Positions 54,966 through 64,000 are shown, counted from the first letter of the stretch. The stretch: DNA of 64,000 nt from Spartobacteria bacterium (GCA_021324395.1 JAJPJG010000031.1:1-64000); one strand, 5' to 3'. Notes: a model not told the origin generated them from the letters alone. Translations and numbers: made by a program.

Positions 54966-56909
54966 ATGAGTTTTTTTAAATCCGTTCGATTTTTTGCGCT
55001 TCTCATTATGAGCGCACATCTCTTTTCCGCGGAAAATGCACCGTTAGCGGGCATTCCCGTGCATTGCATGGAGTATCACATCTGGTGGAATACACCTTTT
55101 TCAGGACCGGAAAATCAACGCGTTTGGCGTAAGTGGAACTGGAATCCCGGCACCGAAATGAATCGCGCAATTGGACCGAGCTGGCGGCGCGATACCGGCT
55201 CGTCGGCTTATCCGCTCATTGGCCCATATAACTCCGGCGACTCGGATGTGATCCGCTGGCAATTGCGTTGCGCAAAAGCTGCAGGAATCGCCGCGATGCA
55301 AGTGATGCTTTTTCCGAACCAGCAACACGGCTACACGGAAGGGCGAGAAGCAGTCTTTGCGAAAATCGTCGAGATCGCGGGCCAAGAAAATATACCGGTT
55401 TATCTCAATGACGAAATCAATTTTACCAAGCCGCCCGGTCAGGCACCGGAGGTTTTCGCTGCGCGTATCTCGTCAATGCTAAATCGTTACGGCCGGATGC
55501 CCGGTTACTATAAAGTAAATAGCAAGCCGGCATTTTGTTTCCAGTTTTACGGCAACTGGGCGACCCCTCAACAGATCGTGGATGCTGTAAAATTGATGAA
55601 CGATAGCGTGCCGGGAGGCGTTTACTGCATCATTAATACAGAACCGAACCCGCTGTTCCGCGATGCGCCGGGAATCGGGGCAATCATCACGACCAGCAAC
55701 TCGAATTTCATCCGCCTCGATTCCGATCGCGCCGTGCAACGTGATATCGCGGAACTGCAACCGAAGATCGATATTTTCCGGAAAGCGCGCTCGATTTTTC
55801 CTAATCAAAAACTCGCGCTCAAAACTTATGCTGGTTTCGACGATTCACAGCGTCAAACCGGCAAGGATCGCTGGTTCTCACGCAGCGCGAACCTCGAAAA
55901 TTTTCGCCGGGTGCTTTCTGCTTACGCCATACAAAAACCTGATTTTATCGCGATTACCTCGTGGAATGATTGGAACGAAAATACAGCGCTCGAACCGGCG
56001 CTCGATGTCGACGGTTTCAACGGCGATCCCTATCAAGCGCTGCGCACCATCGCCGCGTTGCAGGGCAAAACATTTACGCCGCCACCGCTGCCACCGCTTT
56101 CATCAATGGATCCGTGGATGACAGCGGTCTTCAAAGGCACCGATCAAACGCCACCACGCGTTGGGGAAGTGTGGGTCGAGCCGAACCAATCCACTGTGCG
56201 TTATTCCCTCATCGACGAAACATCGCCCGTCGCAAAGGCAGAAGTGGCGCGTGAATCGACGCTATCAATCGCATGGACAGGAGGAAAACTCGAATCTCAT
56301 GGCATCGAAGCACCTGCGGATGCAATTGCTGCACAGGAAAAAAATGGCCGCTTCGGACGCGATCTCGCGCAAGATTTTTCTTTCACCATTCCGGCTGATA
56401 AACTCACAAAAAAGCAAATTGCGTGGCTTGTCGTCACTGTTTGGGATGGGCAAAAAGATTTGTTGAAGATCGATTACCCCGTAAACCCGCCGACGCGCAT
56501 CGAACCGACGGACGAATTCACATTATCTCGTTATCTGACGATCCCGCTCGAAGGTTCGCAGCGGTGGATCACCCGCACATTTGCACTGGAGGATTTTGAC
56601 CCATCCGCATTTCACGGTGCCGTGAAGTTTCGCGCTGTAAAATCTTCGGCGGATGCACCGAACCTTATTGGCGCAGTCAGTTTATTCTCAGAAAAAAATC
56701 TTCAAACTGCTGATGTAATCGAAGTCGGTGCGACTGTCGACCGCGGCGCACTTACAGTTCTGGCGCAGCATTTGCCTTGGGATCCCCATACAATCCGTCA
56801 TTTCTTGCTGACAGGCATGGATAAAAACGGCAACCGAACCTTTCCGCTTGGGATCGATGTCGGCGAGCACGCATCGAGCCGGATGTTCCGCCTGCCTCTT
56901 CCGGAATAA
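54966..56909 (+). CDS. GH99-like protein with C-terminal beta domain, secreted
   Basis: A 647-residue exported protein. A signal peptide covers about residues 1-22. The GH99-like barrel (about 30-380) parallels the protein encoded at 51766, with MEYHIWWNTPFSG, DVIRWQLRCAKAAGIAAMQV and TSWNDWNENTALEPALDVDG. The extra 250 residues form beta-rich sequence that may bind carbohydrate. Divergence is highest in the central barrel. An alpha-mannan-type substrate is only an inference from the family. Confidence 0.82.
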   Translation: MSFFKSVRFFALLIMSAHLFSAENAPLAGIPVHCMEYHIWWNTPFSGPENQRVWRKWNWNPGTEMNRAIGPSWRRDTGSSAYPLIGPYNSGDSDVIRWQLRCAKAAGIAAMQVMLFPNQQHGYTEGREAVFAKIVEIAGQENIPVYLNDEINFTKPPGQAPEVFAARISSMLNRYGRMPGYYKVNSKPAFCFQFYGNWATPQQIVDAVKLMNDSVPGGVYCIINTEPNPLFRDAPGIGAIITTSNSNFIRLDSDRAVQRDIAELQPKIDIFRKARSIFPNQKLALKTYAGFDDSQRQTGKDRWFSRSANLENFRRVLSAYAIQKPDFIAITSWNDWNENTALEPALDVDGFNGDPYQALRTIAALQGKTFTPPPLPPLSSMDPWMTAVFKGTDQTPPRVGEVWVEPNQSTVRYSLIDETSPVAKAEVARESTLSIAWTGGKLESHGIEAPADAIAAQEKNGRFGRDLAQDFSFTIPADKLTKKQIAWLVVTVWDGQKDLLKIDYPVNPPTRIEPTDEFTLSRYLTIPLEGSQRWITRTFALEDFDPSAFHGAVKFRAVKSSADAPNLIGAVSLFSEKNLQTADVIEVGATVDRGALTVLAQHLPWDPHTIRHFLLTGMDKNGNRTFPLGIDVGEHASSRMFRLPLPE

Positions 56910-56941
56910 TCGGTTTTTCCTGTTGTTGGTTTTCGGATTTA

Positions 56942-57727
56942 ATGCACCCGATGGATCGCCTGCGCGAAATTCTCGAACACAAAATGACCGAAATCGCGAA
57001 GCTGCTCCCGCGTTCGGAGCACCTGCGCGCAGCGGCGTTGCAGCGGAATGATTTTCGTGGATTCGGCGCGGCAGTCGACCGCGGGCCGGATGCGCTCGGT
57101 TTGATTGCCGAGGTAAAAAAAGCGTCGCCGTCAGCGGGCGCGATCGTCGAAAAATTCGATCCTGTCCAAATCGCAAAAACCTATGAATCGGCGGGCGCTC
57201 ATGCGATTTCGGTGTTAACCGACGAGCGATTTTTCCAAGGCAACCTCAGTTACATGACGAATGTTCGCGCTGCGATTTCGCTTCCAGTGCTGCGCAAGGA
57301 TTTCATTTTGCACGAAGCGCAAATTTTCGAAGCGGTTAGCGCCGGCGCAGATGCGATTTTGCTCATCGTCGCCGCGCTCGATCAGTCGCAGCTCGCGAAT
57401 CTCTACCGAACGGCTGGAGATTTTCAGCTCGATGTCCTCGTCGAAGTCCACACGATTGAGGAACTCGACCGCGCACTCGATATCGACGCGAAAATCATCG
57501 GAATTAACAACCGCAATCTCGCAACGTTCGAAGTCGATCTAAAAACAACTGAAGTGCTCACCGAGCAAGTTCCCGATGACGTGATTCTTGTCAGCGAAAG
57601 CGGCATTAAAACAAACGTCGACACACGCCGCGTGCTCAATGCCGGCTGCAACGCCATTCTGGTCGGCGAAACGCTGATGCGCGCGGACGATGTTCATTCT
57701 GCGGTGGAATCACTGCTTCGCGTTTGA
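56942..57727 (+). CDS. trpC: Indole-3-glycerol phosphate synthase
   Basis: A 261-residue TIM-barrel enzyme of tryptophan biosynthesis that converts CdRP to indole-3-glycerol phosphate. Motifs are IAEVKKASPSAGAI, VLRKDFILHEAQIFE, VEVHTIEELDRA, IGINNRNLATF, VSESGI and LVGETLMRA. It is not linked to other trp genes in this window. Its 3' end overlaps the convergent rarA gene by 18 bp. Start ATG 56942; the second Met (56951) is an alternative. Confidence 0.95.
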   Translation: MHPMDRLREILEHKMTEIAKLLPRSEHLRAAALQRNDFRGFGAAVDRGPDALGLIAEVKKASPSAGAIVEKFDPVQIAKTYESAGAHAISVLTDERFFQGNLSYMTNVRAAISLPVLRKDFILHEAQIFEAVSAGADAILLIVAALDQSQLANLYRTAGDFQLDVLVEVHTIEELDRALDIDAKIIGINNRNLATFEVDLKTTEVLTEQVPDDVILVSESGIKTNVDTRRVLNAGCNAILVGETLMRADDVHSAVESLLRV

Positions 57728-59053
57728 TTTTTCAAACAACGCGCGCCAGTAATCGAGCCGTTCTTTGATCCGTTTCTCGTGTCCGATTTCCGTCGGCTCG
57801 TAATATACACGGCCTTCCGGCAAATATGCCTGCGGCACGTAGCCGCCTTCAAAATCGTGCGCATATTTATAGCCTTCGCCGTGGCCGAGTTTCTTTGCGC
57901 TTTTGTAATGCGCATCACGCAAATGCCGCGGCACGGCGAGTGTGACGCCGTGTTTTACGTCCGATGAGGCTTTGCCGATCGCGACTGTCGTGCGGTTGCT
58001 CTTCGGCGCGGTCGCAATATAGACCGCCGCGTGCGCGAGAATGAGTTGCGCTTCAGGCATTCCAACAAACTCGACGGCGTGCTGGGCCGCGACAGCGACG
58101 ACCAGCGCCTGCGGATCGGCCATGCCGACGTCCTCGCTCGCGCAAATCACGATGCGCCGCGCGATGAAGCGGATGTCCTCTCCGGCGTAGAGCATTTTCG
58201 CCAGCCAGTAAATCGCAGCATCGGGATCGCTGCCGCGCATGCTTTTAATAAATGCGCTGATCGTGTCGTAGTGCTGATCTTCGTCCGCGTCGTAAACAAC
58301 GGCTTTGCGCTGGATCGATTCCTCGGCGACTTCGCGAGTGAAATGGATTACGCCTTTTTTATCCCGCACTGTCGTGACGACGCCGATTTCAAGCGCGTTT
58401 AAACATTTGCGGGCGTCGCCGTCGCTGACGGTCGCAAGATGTTGAAGTGCATCGTCGTCAATTTTTACTTTGAATTTTCCAAGCCCGTGTTCCTCGTCTG
58501 CAAGCGCGCGCTTTACTACAGCGATCAAATGTGTCGGCGAGAGCGGCTCGAGTTGAAAAACCTGCGAGCGCGAAACGAGCGGACTGTTGATGTAAAAAAA
58601 CGGATTGTGTGTTGTCGCTCCGATCAGACGCACGATGCCGCTCTCTACGTCCGGCAGCAAAACATCCTGTTGCGCTTTGTTAAATCGATGAATTTCATCG
58701 ATGAAGAGAATGGTCTTTGCGCCGCTTGTTTGGAGCCGGTTTGCTGCCGTTGCGATCACGCGACGCATGTCCGCAACGCTCGACTCGACACCGCTCAACC
58801 GCTCGAATTTCGAATTCGTCGAATTCGCGATGATTTGCGCCAGCGTGGTTTTGCCGGTGCCCGGCGGACCAAACAAAATGATCGACGAAATGCGGTCGGC
58901 CTCGATCGCGCGCCGCAGTAATTTGCCGGGCCCGAGGATGTGCTCCTGTCCCACGAATTCCTCGAGCGTGCGCGGTCGCATCCGCGTGGAAAGTGGCACC
59001 GCTGCCGGCGATTTCGTCTCTGCCGGTGCGCTCGTTTCGAAAAGATCGGCCAT
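57710..59053 (-). CDS. rarA: Replication-associated recombination protein A (RarA/MgsA)
   Basis: A 447-residue AAA+ ATPase acting at stalled replication forks, related to clamp-loader subunits. Visible are LEEFVGQEHILGPGKLLRRA, Walker A FGPPGTGKTT (about residues 60-69), Walker B TILFIDEIHRFNKAQQDVLL, the sensor-1 GATTHNPFF and the C-terminal MgsA-type tetramerisation region (RGSDPDAAIYWLAKML, RLDYWRALF). Length is typical. Confidence 0.95.
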   Translation of the reverse strand: MADLFETSAPAETKSPAAVPLSTRMRPRTLEEFVGQEHILGPGKLLRRAIEADRISSIILFGPPGTGKTTLAQIIANSTNSKFERLSGVESSVADMRRVIATAANRLQTSGAKTILFIDEIHRFNKAQQDVLLPDVESGIVRLIGATTHNPFFYINSPLVSRSQVFQLEPLSPTHLIAVVKRALADEEHGLGKFKVKIDDDALQHLATVSDGDARKCLNALEIGVVTTVRDKKGVIHFTREVAEESIQRKAVVYDADEDQHYDTISAFIKSMRGSDPDAAIYWLAKMLYAGEDIRFIARRIVICASEDVGMADPQALVVAVAAQHAVEFVGMPEAQLILAHAAVYIATAPKSNRTTVAIGKASSDVKHGVTLAVPRHLRDAHYKSAKKLGHGEGYKYAHDFEGGYVPQAYLPEGRVYYEPTEIGHEKRIKERLDYWRALFEKSNAKQ

Positions 59054-59116
59054 TGTTCAAACAATAGCCCAAGCGTTTATTCGCGCAGGCAAAACTTCGC
59101 GCGTCACCGCGGCTGT

Positions 59117-60391
59117 TTAAATCAGCATTAGTGTTGGATTTTCGAGCAAACGCCGCAATTCGGCCAGATATTCCGCGCCGATCGCGCCATCGACAACGCG
59201 ATGATCGCAGCTCATTCCGACATTCATCCGCTGGCCGACCACGATCTCATTTTTCGCATTGACCACGGGCTTTTTAACAGCCGCTCCGATTGATAGAATC
59301 ACGCTTTGCGGCGGATTGATGATTGCCGAAAAACTGTCGATGCCATACGCGCCGAGATTCGAAACGGTGATCGTGCCGCCCTGATATTCTTCCGGCTTTA
59401 GCTTTTTGTTGCGCGCGCGCGTTGCGAGATCTTTCACGGATTCGCTGATTTCGCGCAGCGTTTTGCTTTGGGCACTGCGAACCACCGGCGTCACGAGACC
59501 ATCCTCAATCGCCACAGCGACGGCGAGATTCACATTCGCGTATTGCACGACGGCATCACCGTCGAATGCCGCGTTCACTTTCGGCACTTTCGTCGCAGCG
59601 ACGACCGCCGCCTTGAGAACAAAATCGTTCACGGTCAGTTTTGGCTGACCGGCTTTTTCCGCGGCCGCATTGATCTCGGCGCGCAGGCGCATGATCTCCG
59701 CGGCATCGATTTCGATGTTGAGGTAAAAATGGGGAATCTGGGTTTTGCTGGCGAGCAACCGATCCGCGATCGTTTTGCGCATGCCGGAAAGCGCGATGCG
59801 CTGATCACCCTCGCCGGCTTTCATGGCGGGAATTGCAGCGGGTGCAGAAGCCGAAGCCACGGTCGGAGCCTTTGCTGGTGCTGGTTTGGCGGAAATTAGA
59901 TCGCGCTGGATGACACGCCCGCCAGGCCCGCTGCCGGTGATTTGCGAAAGATCGATGTGGCGTTCCGCGGCGATTTTTTTAGCGAGGGGCGAAGCTTTGA
60001 CGCGACCATTTCCGGTTTGCGGAGCGGGTGCGGATTTCGTCGCCGTTGGAGCAGGTTTCGGCTCGGCTTTAGCCTCGGCTGGCTTTGAAACTTTCGCAGA
60101 AACGTTTGTTTTTTCCGGCGCGTCCTGGTCGGCCGCCGAAGGCGCTTTTTCGCCGGGCGCGAGGAGCACTGCGAGCTTTTGACCAATCGCCGCCTTGCCA
60201 CCTTCCTGCACATAAAGTTCGCCGAGCACACCTTCGTCGAACGCTTCCATTTCCATCGTCGCCTTATCAGTTTCGATTTCGGCGAGCACGTCACCGATCT
60301 CGACGCTGTCCCCCGGTTTCTTGCGCCACTTGATGAGCGTTCCCTCTGTCATCGTGTCGCTAAGTTTTGGCATTTCGATGTAAGTCGGCAT
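59117..60391 (-). CDS. pdhC: Pyruvate dehydrogenase E2 (dihydrolipoamide acetyltransferase)
   Basis: A 424-residue E2 subunit. One N-terminal lipoyl domain carries Lys43 (IETDKATMEME). A Pro/Ala/Lys-rich linker precedes the subunit-binding domain (about residues 131-165, VKASPLAKKIAAERHIDL), and the catalytic domain ends with DHRVVDG (about 396-402), holding the active His397 and Asp401. It transfers acetyl groups to CoA. It follows the E1 beta gene by 28 bp. No E3 gene is in the window. Confidence 0.93.
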   Translation of the reverse strand: MPTYIEMPKLSDTMTEGTLIKWRKKPGDSVEIGDVLAEIETDKATMEMEAFDEGVLGELYVQEGGKAAIGQKLAVLLAPGEKAPSAADQDAPEKTNVSAKVSKPAEAKAEPKPAPTATKSAPAPQTGNGRVKASPLAKKIAAERHIDLSQITGSGPGGRVIQRDLISAKPAPAKAPTVASASAPAAIPAMKAGEGDQRIALSGMRKTIADRLLASKTQIPHFYLNIEIDAAEIMRLRAEINAAAEKAGQPKLTVNDFVLKAAVVAATKVPKVNAAFDGDAVVQYANVNLAVAVAIEDGLVTPVVRSAQSKTLREISESVKDLATRARNKKLKPEEYQGGTITVSNLGAYGIDSFSAIINPPQSVILSIGAAVKKPVVNAKNEIVVGQRMNVGMSCDHRVVDGAIGAEYLAELRRLLENPTLMLI

Positions 60392-60419
60392 GGCGGGAAG
60401 AGAAGAACAGAAATTCGAG

Positions 60420-61397
60420 TTAAGCGCAAACAGTCAGCGCTTTGCTAACGACTCGCTGCGCATTAGGAAGCTGCAGTTTTTCGACGGGCGGGCTATAAAT
60501 CGCCGGCGCATCGAGCGTGTTCACACGGCCAATCGGCGCGTCGAGATCGTCGAACGCTTTTTCCTGCAGCATTGAGGCGATTTGCGCACTGACGCCGCAA
60601 AACGGCTTATTTTCGTCGACTAGCACGGCGCGATGCGTTTTGCGGACGCTTTGCACGATCGCGTCTTCGTCGAGCGGACGGATCGAACGCAAATCGACGA
60701 CTTCCGCATTGATATTGTGCTCGGCTGCGAGAATATCCGCCGCAGCAAGCGCGATGAGCACGGACCGTCCGTGCGCAATGAGTGAAATATCCGTTCCTTC
60801 TCGTTTTACATCTGCAGAACCGAGCGGAATCAGATATTCCTCCTCCGGAACTTCCCATTGCTCGCCGTAAAGCAACGTGTTTTCCATCACGAAAACCGGA
60901 TCGTTGTCGCGAATTGCCGATTTCATCAGGCCTTTCGCATCGTAAGCAGTCGCGGGAGCGACAACTTTCACGCCTGGAACATTCGCGAGGATATTTTCAG
61001 GTGTATGCGAATGCGTTGCGCCAACGTTTGTGCCGCCATTTGCAGGGCCGCGAATCACGATCGGGCAATTGATCAGTCCGCCCGACATGTAACGCACGCA
61101 GCCGGCGTTGTTGACGATTTGATCGTAAGCAACGAACGCGAAGCTCCAAAACATCAACTCGATCACCGGCCGCAGCCCGAGCATTGATGCGCCGACGCCG
61201 AGTCCGATGAATCCGGCTTCGCTGATCGGAGCGTCCACGAGCCGCTTGTCGCCGAAGCGTTTCCACAGCCCTTCGGTTACTTTGTAAGCACCGTTATATT
61301 CGGCGACTTCCTCGCCGATGATGAAGACGTTTTCATCGCGCATGATTTCCTCGGCCAGCGCGTCGTTGATTGCTTTGCGGTAGTTGATGAGCGCCAT
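60420..61397 (-). CDS. pdhB: Pyruvate dehydrogenase E1 component, beta subunit
   Basis: A 325-residue E1 beta subunit of the heterotetrameric pyruvate dehydrogenase. The start is ATG 61397 (MALINYRKAINDALAEEIMRD), 1 bp after the E1 alpha stop codon. Family segments are VFIIGEEVAEYNGAYKVTEG, APISEAGFIGLGVGASM, VGATHSHTPE and EVVDLRSIRPLDEDAI. With pdhA it decarboxylates pyruvate and reductively acetylates lipoyl-E2. Confidence 0.94.
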   Translation of the reverse strand: MALINYRKAINDALAEEIMRDENVFIIGEEVAEYNGAYKVTEGLWKRFGDKRLVDAPISEAGFIGLGVGASMLGLRPVIELMFWSFAFVAYDQIVNNAGCVRYMSGGLINCPIVIRGPANGGTNVGATHSHTPENILANVPGVKVVAPATAYDAKGLMKSAIRDNDPVFVMENTLLYGEQWEVPEEEYLIPLGSADVKREGTDISLIAHGRSVLIALAAADILAAEHNINAEVVDLRSIRPLDEDAIVQSVRKTHRAVLVDENKPFCGVSAQIASMLQEKAFDDLDAPIGRVNTLDAPAIYSPPVEKLQLPNAQRVVSKALTVCA

Positions 61398-61398
61398 G

Positions 61399-62472
61399 CT
61401 AGTCGTTAAAAAAGTGTTTGCCGCGTTTTCCACTCCCGGTTTCGTTGTCCACTTCGTAGTAAACGTCTTTGAAAATGTCGGCTTCGGTCGGGAATGGACT
61501 TTCTTCGGCAAACTTTACCGCTTCGTCCGCTTCGTGTTTTGCGTCGAGGTCAAGCTGGTGCGCGGTCGCTTCGTCGATCACACCTTCCTCGATCAATGTC
61601 TTCTGCCAGATGCGCAGCGGATCGTGATTCGTTTTGTAGTCCTCGATTTCCTGCGCGCTGCGATATTTCTTCGCGTTCGCGTCGGCAACCGAGTGCCCGT
61701 AGTAACGATACGTCGCAATCTCGAGCACGCTCGGACGGCTTTCGTTGTGCGCGCGATCAACTGCGATCTGCGTTTTCGCGCGAATTTCGTAAATGTCTTC
61801 GCCGTTAAAACTGTCCCACGCGATGTTGTAACCTTCGGCTCGCTCAGAAAGTGAGTTTTTAAAAGCCGATGAACGTTCAAGGCTTGTGCCCATCGAATAT
61901 TGGTTGTTTTCGATGATATAAATAACTGGGATGTCCCACAGCGACGCAATGTTTAGCGATTCGTGAAAAACGCCCTGATTCACCGCGCCATCGCCCATGT
62001 AGCAGAGGCAGCAACCACGAAGGCCTTTGTATTTTAACGCATAAGCGAGACCTAGACCGAGCGGAGTCTGGCCCGCGACGATGCCGTGTCCGCCCCAGTA
62101 ATTCTTGTCCGGCGCGAAAAAGTGCATCGATCCGCCTTTGCCTTTCGAGCAGCCGGTCGCCTTGCCGAAAAGCTCGGCCATGCACTCGTTCATCGACATG
62201 CCGACGGCGAGCGCGTGACCGTGATCGCGATACGCGGTAATGACGTGGTCGTTTTCACCGAGTAGCGAGATCGTGCCAACGGCGACCGATTCCTGGCCAA
62301 TATACAAATGGAGAAAGCCGCCCATTTTGCCTTGGTTGTAGCATTTTAGCGCGACCTGCTCGAAGCGACGGATGCGGAACATGTCACGCAAAAATGCGAT
62401 CTTTTGCTCGGCGGTCAGGTTCCGGTTGATCTCGGCAGCTGCGGAAGTGGGTGAATCAGCAACGCTCTGCAT
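61399..62472 (-). CDS. pdhA: Pyruvate dehydrogenase E1 component, alpha subunit
   Basis: A 357-residue thiamine-diphosphate-binding subunit. The start is ATG 62472 (MQSVADSPTSAAAE); the frame extends seven codons further. Motifs are GFLHLYIGQESVAVG, AYRDHGHALAVG, and the ThDP site GDGAVNQGVFHESLNIASLW. It is the first gene of a pdhA-pdhB-pdhC operon. Homologous branched-chain or acetoin enzymes are possible but the E1 alpha features (SKGKGGSMHFF) are those of pyruvate dehydrogenase. Confidence 0.93.
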   Translation of the reverse strand: MQSVADSPTSAAAEINRNLTAEQKIAFLRDMFRIRRFEQVALKCYNQGKMGGFLHLYIGQESVAVGTISLLGENDHVITAYRDHGHALAVGMSMNECMAELFGKATGCSKGKGGSMHFFAPDKNYWGGHGIVAGQTPLGLGLAYALKYKGLRGCCLCYMGDGAVNQGVFHESLNIASLWDIPVIYIIENNQYSMGTSLERSSAFKNSLSERAEGYNIAWDSFNGEDIYEIRAKTQIAVDRAHNESRPSVLEIATYRYYGHSVADANAKKYRSAQEIEDYKTNHDPLRIWQKTLIEEGVIDEATAHQLDLDAKHEADEAVKFAEESPFPTEADIFKDVYYEVDNETGSGKRGKHFFND

Positions 62473-62762
62473 AATCAGCAAATATAGCCGCAAAGCGCTC
62501 GCTTGCGTTTTCTTGTTTCGGGTTTTGGAGAAATTCGATCCATGAAGTCATTGCTGTGCCTTTGCCGGACGAAAACACCGTCCGTAATTTGCAGCGGTAA
62601 TCACATACATGTGCGCAGGAGCGGTGTAAATAGCGAAGCGCGGAACTCCCCGGAAGTTTTTGCTATACAACAGGAGTTATCGCTTAGTTAACTTAATGTA
62701 TTAGTCTTTCGTAAATTGCGCTCCCGCACTTTTTGTCGTATCGTGCGCGCCGTTTTCCGTTT
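62473..62762. other. Divergent intergenic region pdhA-cdd
   Basis: No gene is seen in this 290-bp gap, which must hold the promoters of the leftward pdh operon and the rightward cytidine deaminase gene. TATATT near 62478-62484 (minus strand) is a possible -10 for pdhA without a good -35. A near-palindrome TTAGTTAACTTAA lies at about 62683-62695. I found no DnaA-box cluster. Confidence 0.4.
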
Positions 62763-63155
62763 ATGGACTTTGAAAATCTCCGACAACTCGCCAGCGACGT
62801 GCGATTGCGTGCGTATGCGCCATATTCCAAATTTCAGGTCGGCGCGGCGTTGCTTGCGTCTGATGGACGCGTTTTCACCGGCTGCAATGTTGAGAATATT
62901 TCATTTGGGCTCACCTGCTGCGCGGAACGTTCAGCACTTTTTTCGGCCGTGGCTGCCGGCTGCACTGAATTTTCGCAGATCGTCATCGTCGCTGATTCGC
63001 AGGAACCGGTGACGCCATGCGGCGCATGCCGTCAGGTTTTGGCGGAATTTGCACCTGATCTGGAAATCACCTCGACCAATCTGCAGGGCGAAGTTTTTCA
63101 AGCGAACCTTCGAGACCTGCTTCCTCGCCCCAAAGCCGGCATCTTGGGCACCTAA
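62763..63155 (+). CDS. cdd: Cytidine deaminase
   Basis: A 130-residue homotetrameric-type cytidine deaminase of pyrimidine salvage. Zinc ligands are predicted at Cys53, Cys86 and Cys89 (TPCGACR), and the catalytic proton shuttle at Glu55 (CCAERSALF). APYSKFQVGAALL near residue 19 and GCNVENISFG are typical. ATG 62763 is used. Its stop codon abuts the parS-like site upstream of mnmG. Confidence 0.95.
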   Translation: MDFENLRQLASDVRLRAYAPYSKFQVGAALLASDGRVFTGCNVENISFGLTCCAERSALFSAVAAGCTEFSQIVIVADSQEPVTPCGACRQVLAEFAPDLEITSTNLQGEVFQANLRDLLPRPKAGILGT

Positions 63156-63156
63156 T

Positions 63157-63172
63157 GTTCCATGTGGAACGG
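63157..63172. other. parS-like palindrome upstream of mnmG
   Basis: TGTTCCATGTGGAACG is one base off a perfect palindrome in its central 14 bp (GTTCCACGTGGAAC), the form of ParB-binding parS sites in several Gram-negative bacteria. It lies between the cdd stop codon and the mnmG start codon. Confidence 0.7.
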
Positions 63173-63175
63173 TTA

Positions 63176-64000
63176 TGTTCGAATACCCGAAGCATTTTGA
63201 TGTAATCGTTGTCGGTGCCGGGCACGCCGGAATCGAAGCTGCGATGGCGTCAGCCCGGCTCGGCTGCGAAACTTTACTGTTAACGCAAAATGCGGACACC
63301 GTCGGGCAAATGTCGTGCAATCCGGCAGTAGGCGGATTGGCAAAAGGTCACATCGTTCGCGAAATCGATGCACTCGGCGGATTTATGGGCGTGAATACCG
63401 ACGCAACGTCGATCCAGTCTCGAATGCTCAACTCGGCAAAAGGGCCGAGCGTCCGCGCTCCCCGCGCGCAATGCGATAAGAAGGCGTATCAATTCCGCGC
63501 AAAAGTTGCGTGCGAACGTCACGAGCGAGTTTTTCTAAAACAAGGCAACGCTGTGCGTATATTGGAGCAAAACGGGAAAACTGTTGGCGTGGAAACTAAT
63601 CTGGGAGTGCGTTACCGGGGCAATGCCGTCGTGATTACGACGGGAACTTTCATGCGCGGGCTTTTGCATGTTGGCTTACAGAATCAAACCGGTGGCCGCA
63701 TGGGCGACGCCGCTTCGACCTTGAGCGACAGTTTGCGCGAGCTTGGATTCGAAGTTGGCCGTTTTAAGACAGGCACACCATGCCGGCTGTTGGCGCGGTC
63801 GATCGATTTCACGAAAGGTGAAATCCAAAATGGTGACGATCCGCCGCCGCCGTTCACATTCGTGCCGGAACTACTCGAAAAGGATGCGAATGACATTTTC
63901 AGCCTAAACACGGCGCGCGACGGCAAGTTCCACGTAGAACAAATCCCCTGCTGGATTACCCATACTAACGAGCACACCCACCAGATCATCCGCAACAACC
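63176..64000 (+). CDS. mnmG: tRNA uridine-5-carboxymethylaminomethyl modification enzyme MnmG (5' part)
   Basis: The first 275 residues of the FAD-dependent enzyme that, with MnmE, modifies the wobble uridine of some tRNAs; the gene runs off the window (full length is usually about 620-650 residues). FAD-binding VIVVGAGHAGIEAA is near residues 10-23. Other segments are CNPAVGGLAKGHIVREIDA, MLNSAKGPSVRAPRAQCD and TTGTFMRGLLHVG. In many bacteria it neighbours rsmG-parA-parB near the origin. ATG 63176 follows the parS-like site directly. Confidence 0.96.
63926..63941. other. parS-like palindrome inside mnmG
   Basis: AGTTCCACGTAGAACA matches the parS-type core GTTCCACGTGGAAC at 13 of 14 positions. 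It falls in coding sequence (codons for KFHVEQ), 769 bp from the first site. parS sites are often found inside genes near the origin. Confidence 0.65.

Overview
The window looks like a chromosomal segment of a Gram-negative bacterium of the Verrucomicrobiota, possibly near Chthoniobacter or Spartobacteria. This placement is an inference. It rests on a giant PEP-CTERM protein built of autotransporter-associated strand repeats, a porin of the putative-porin family, a LacI-type regulator of a divergent type, many exopolysaccharide (EPS) genes, heavy use of GTG/TTG starts and ATGA overlaps, and the high GC content. No rRNA, phage, insertion sequence or CRISPR was seen. There is one tRNA.

Layout. 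1-820: no convincing gene; an array with a 21-bp period, a nested hairpin element and two hairpins after the giant gene. 821-9238 (-): giant secreted repeat protein. 9239-10077: leader with a strong palindrome, then a second 21-bp-period array of about 20 units with the core CTTGGGCAAG. 10078-15798: carbohydrate catabolism (2-hydroxyacid dehydrogenase, LacI regulator, GH51 arabinofuranosidase, DUF1360 protein, TIM-barrel isomerase). 15821-22618 (-): phosphate regulon in the order porin, pstS, pstC, pstA, pstB, phoU, DUF47, with Pho-box-like 11-bp repeats upstream of both the porin and pstS. 22753-24252 (-): xylulokinase. 24336-25704 (+): tightly coupled VOC protein, BrnT/BrnA-like toxin-antitoxin pair and MOSC protein. 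25709-26611: response regulator, small membrane protein, tRNA-Gly.

26894-54117 is an EPS island. A rightward set holds the initiating sugar transferase, glycosyltransferases, an ABC exporter and a glycosyltransferase-methyltransferase fusion. A leftward, almost gap-free operon of nine genes (51103 down to 37402) holds a secreted glucose/sorbosone dehydrogenase-like protein with NBR1-like Ig domains, an outer-membrane barrel, Wza-like, Wzc-like, Wzx-like and Wzy-like proteins and three glycosyltransferases. Two GH99-like proteins, a pseudopilin-like protein and two GT4 glycosyltransferases lie around it. Together they would start, assemble, flip, polymerise, export and perhaps trim a surface polysaccharide.

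56942-64000 is housekeeping: trpC, rarA, the pyruvate dehydrogenase E1 alpha, E1 beta and E2 genes, cytidine deaminase and the first part of mnmG. Two parS-like palindromes lie just before and inside mnmG, which suggests the window ends close to the replication origin. The most unusual material is the pair of 21-bp-period arrays around the giant gene.
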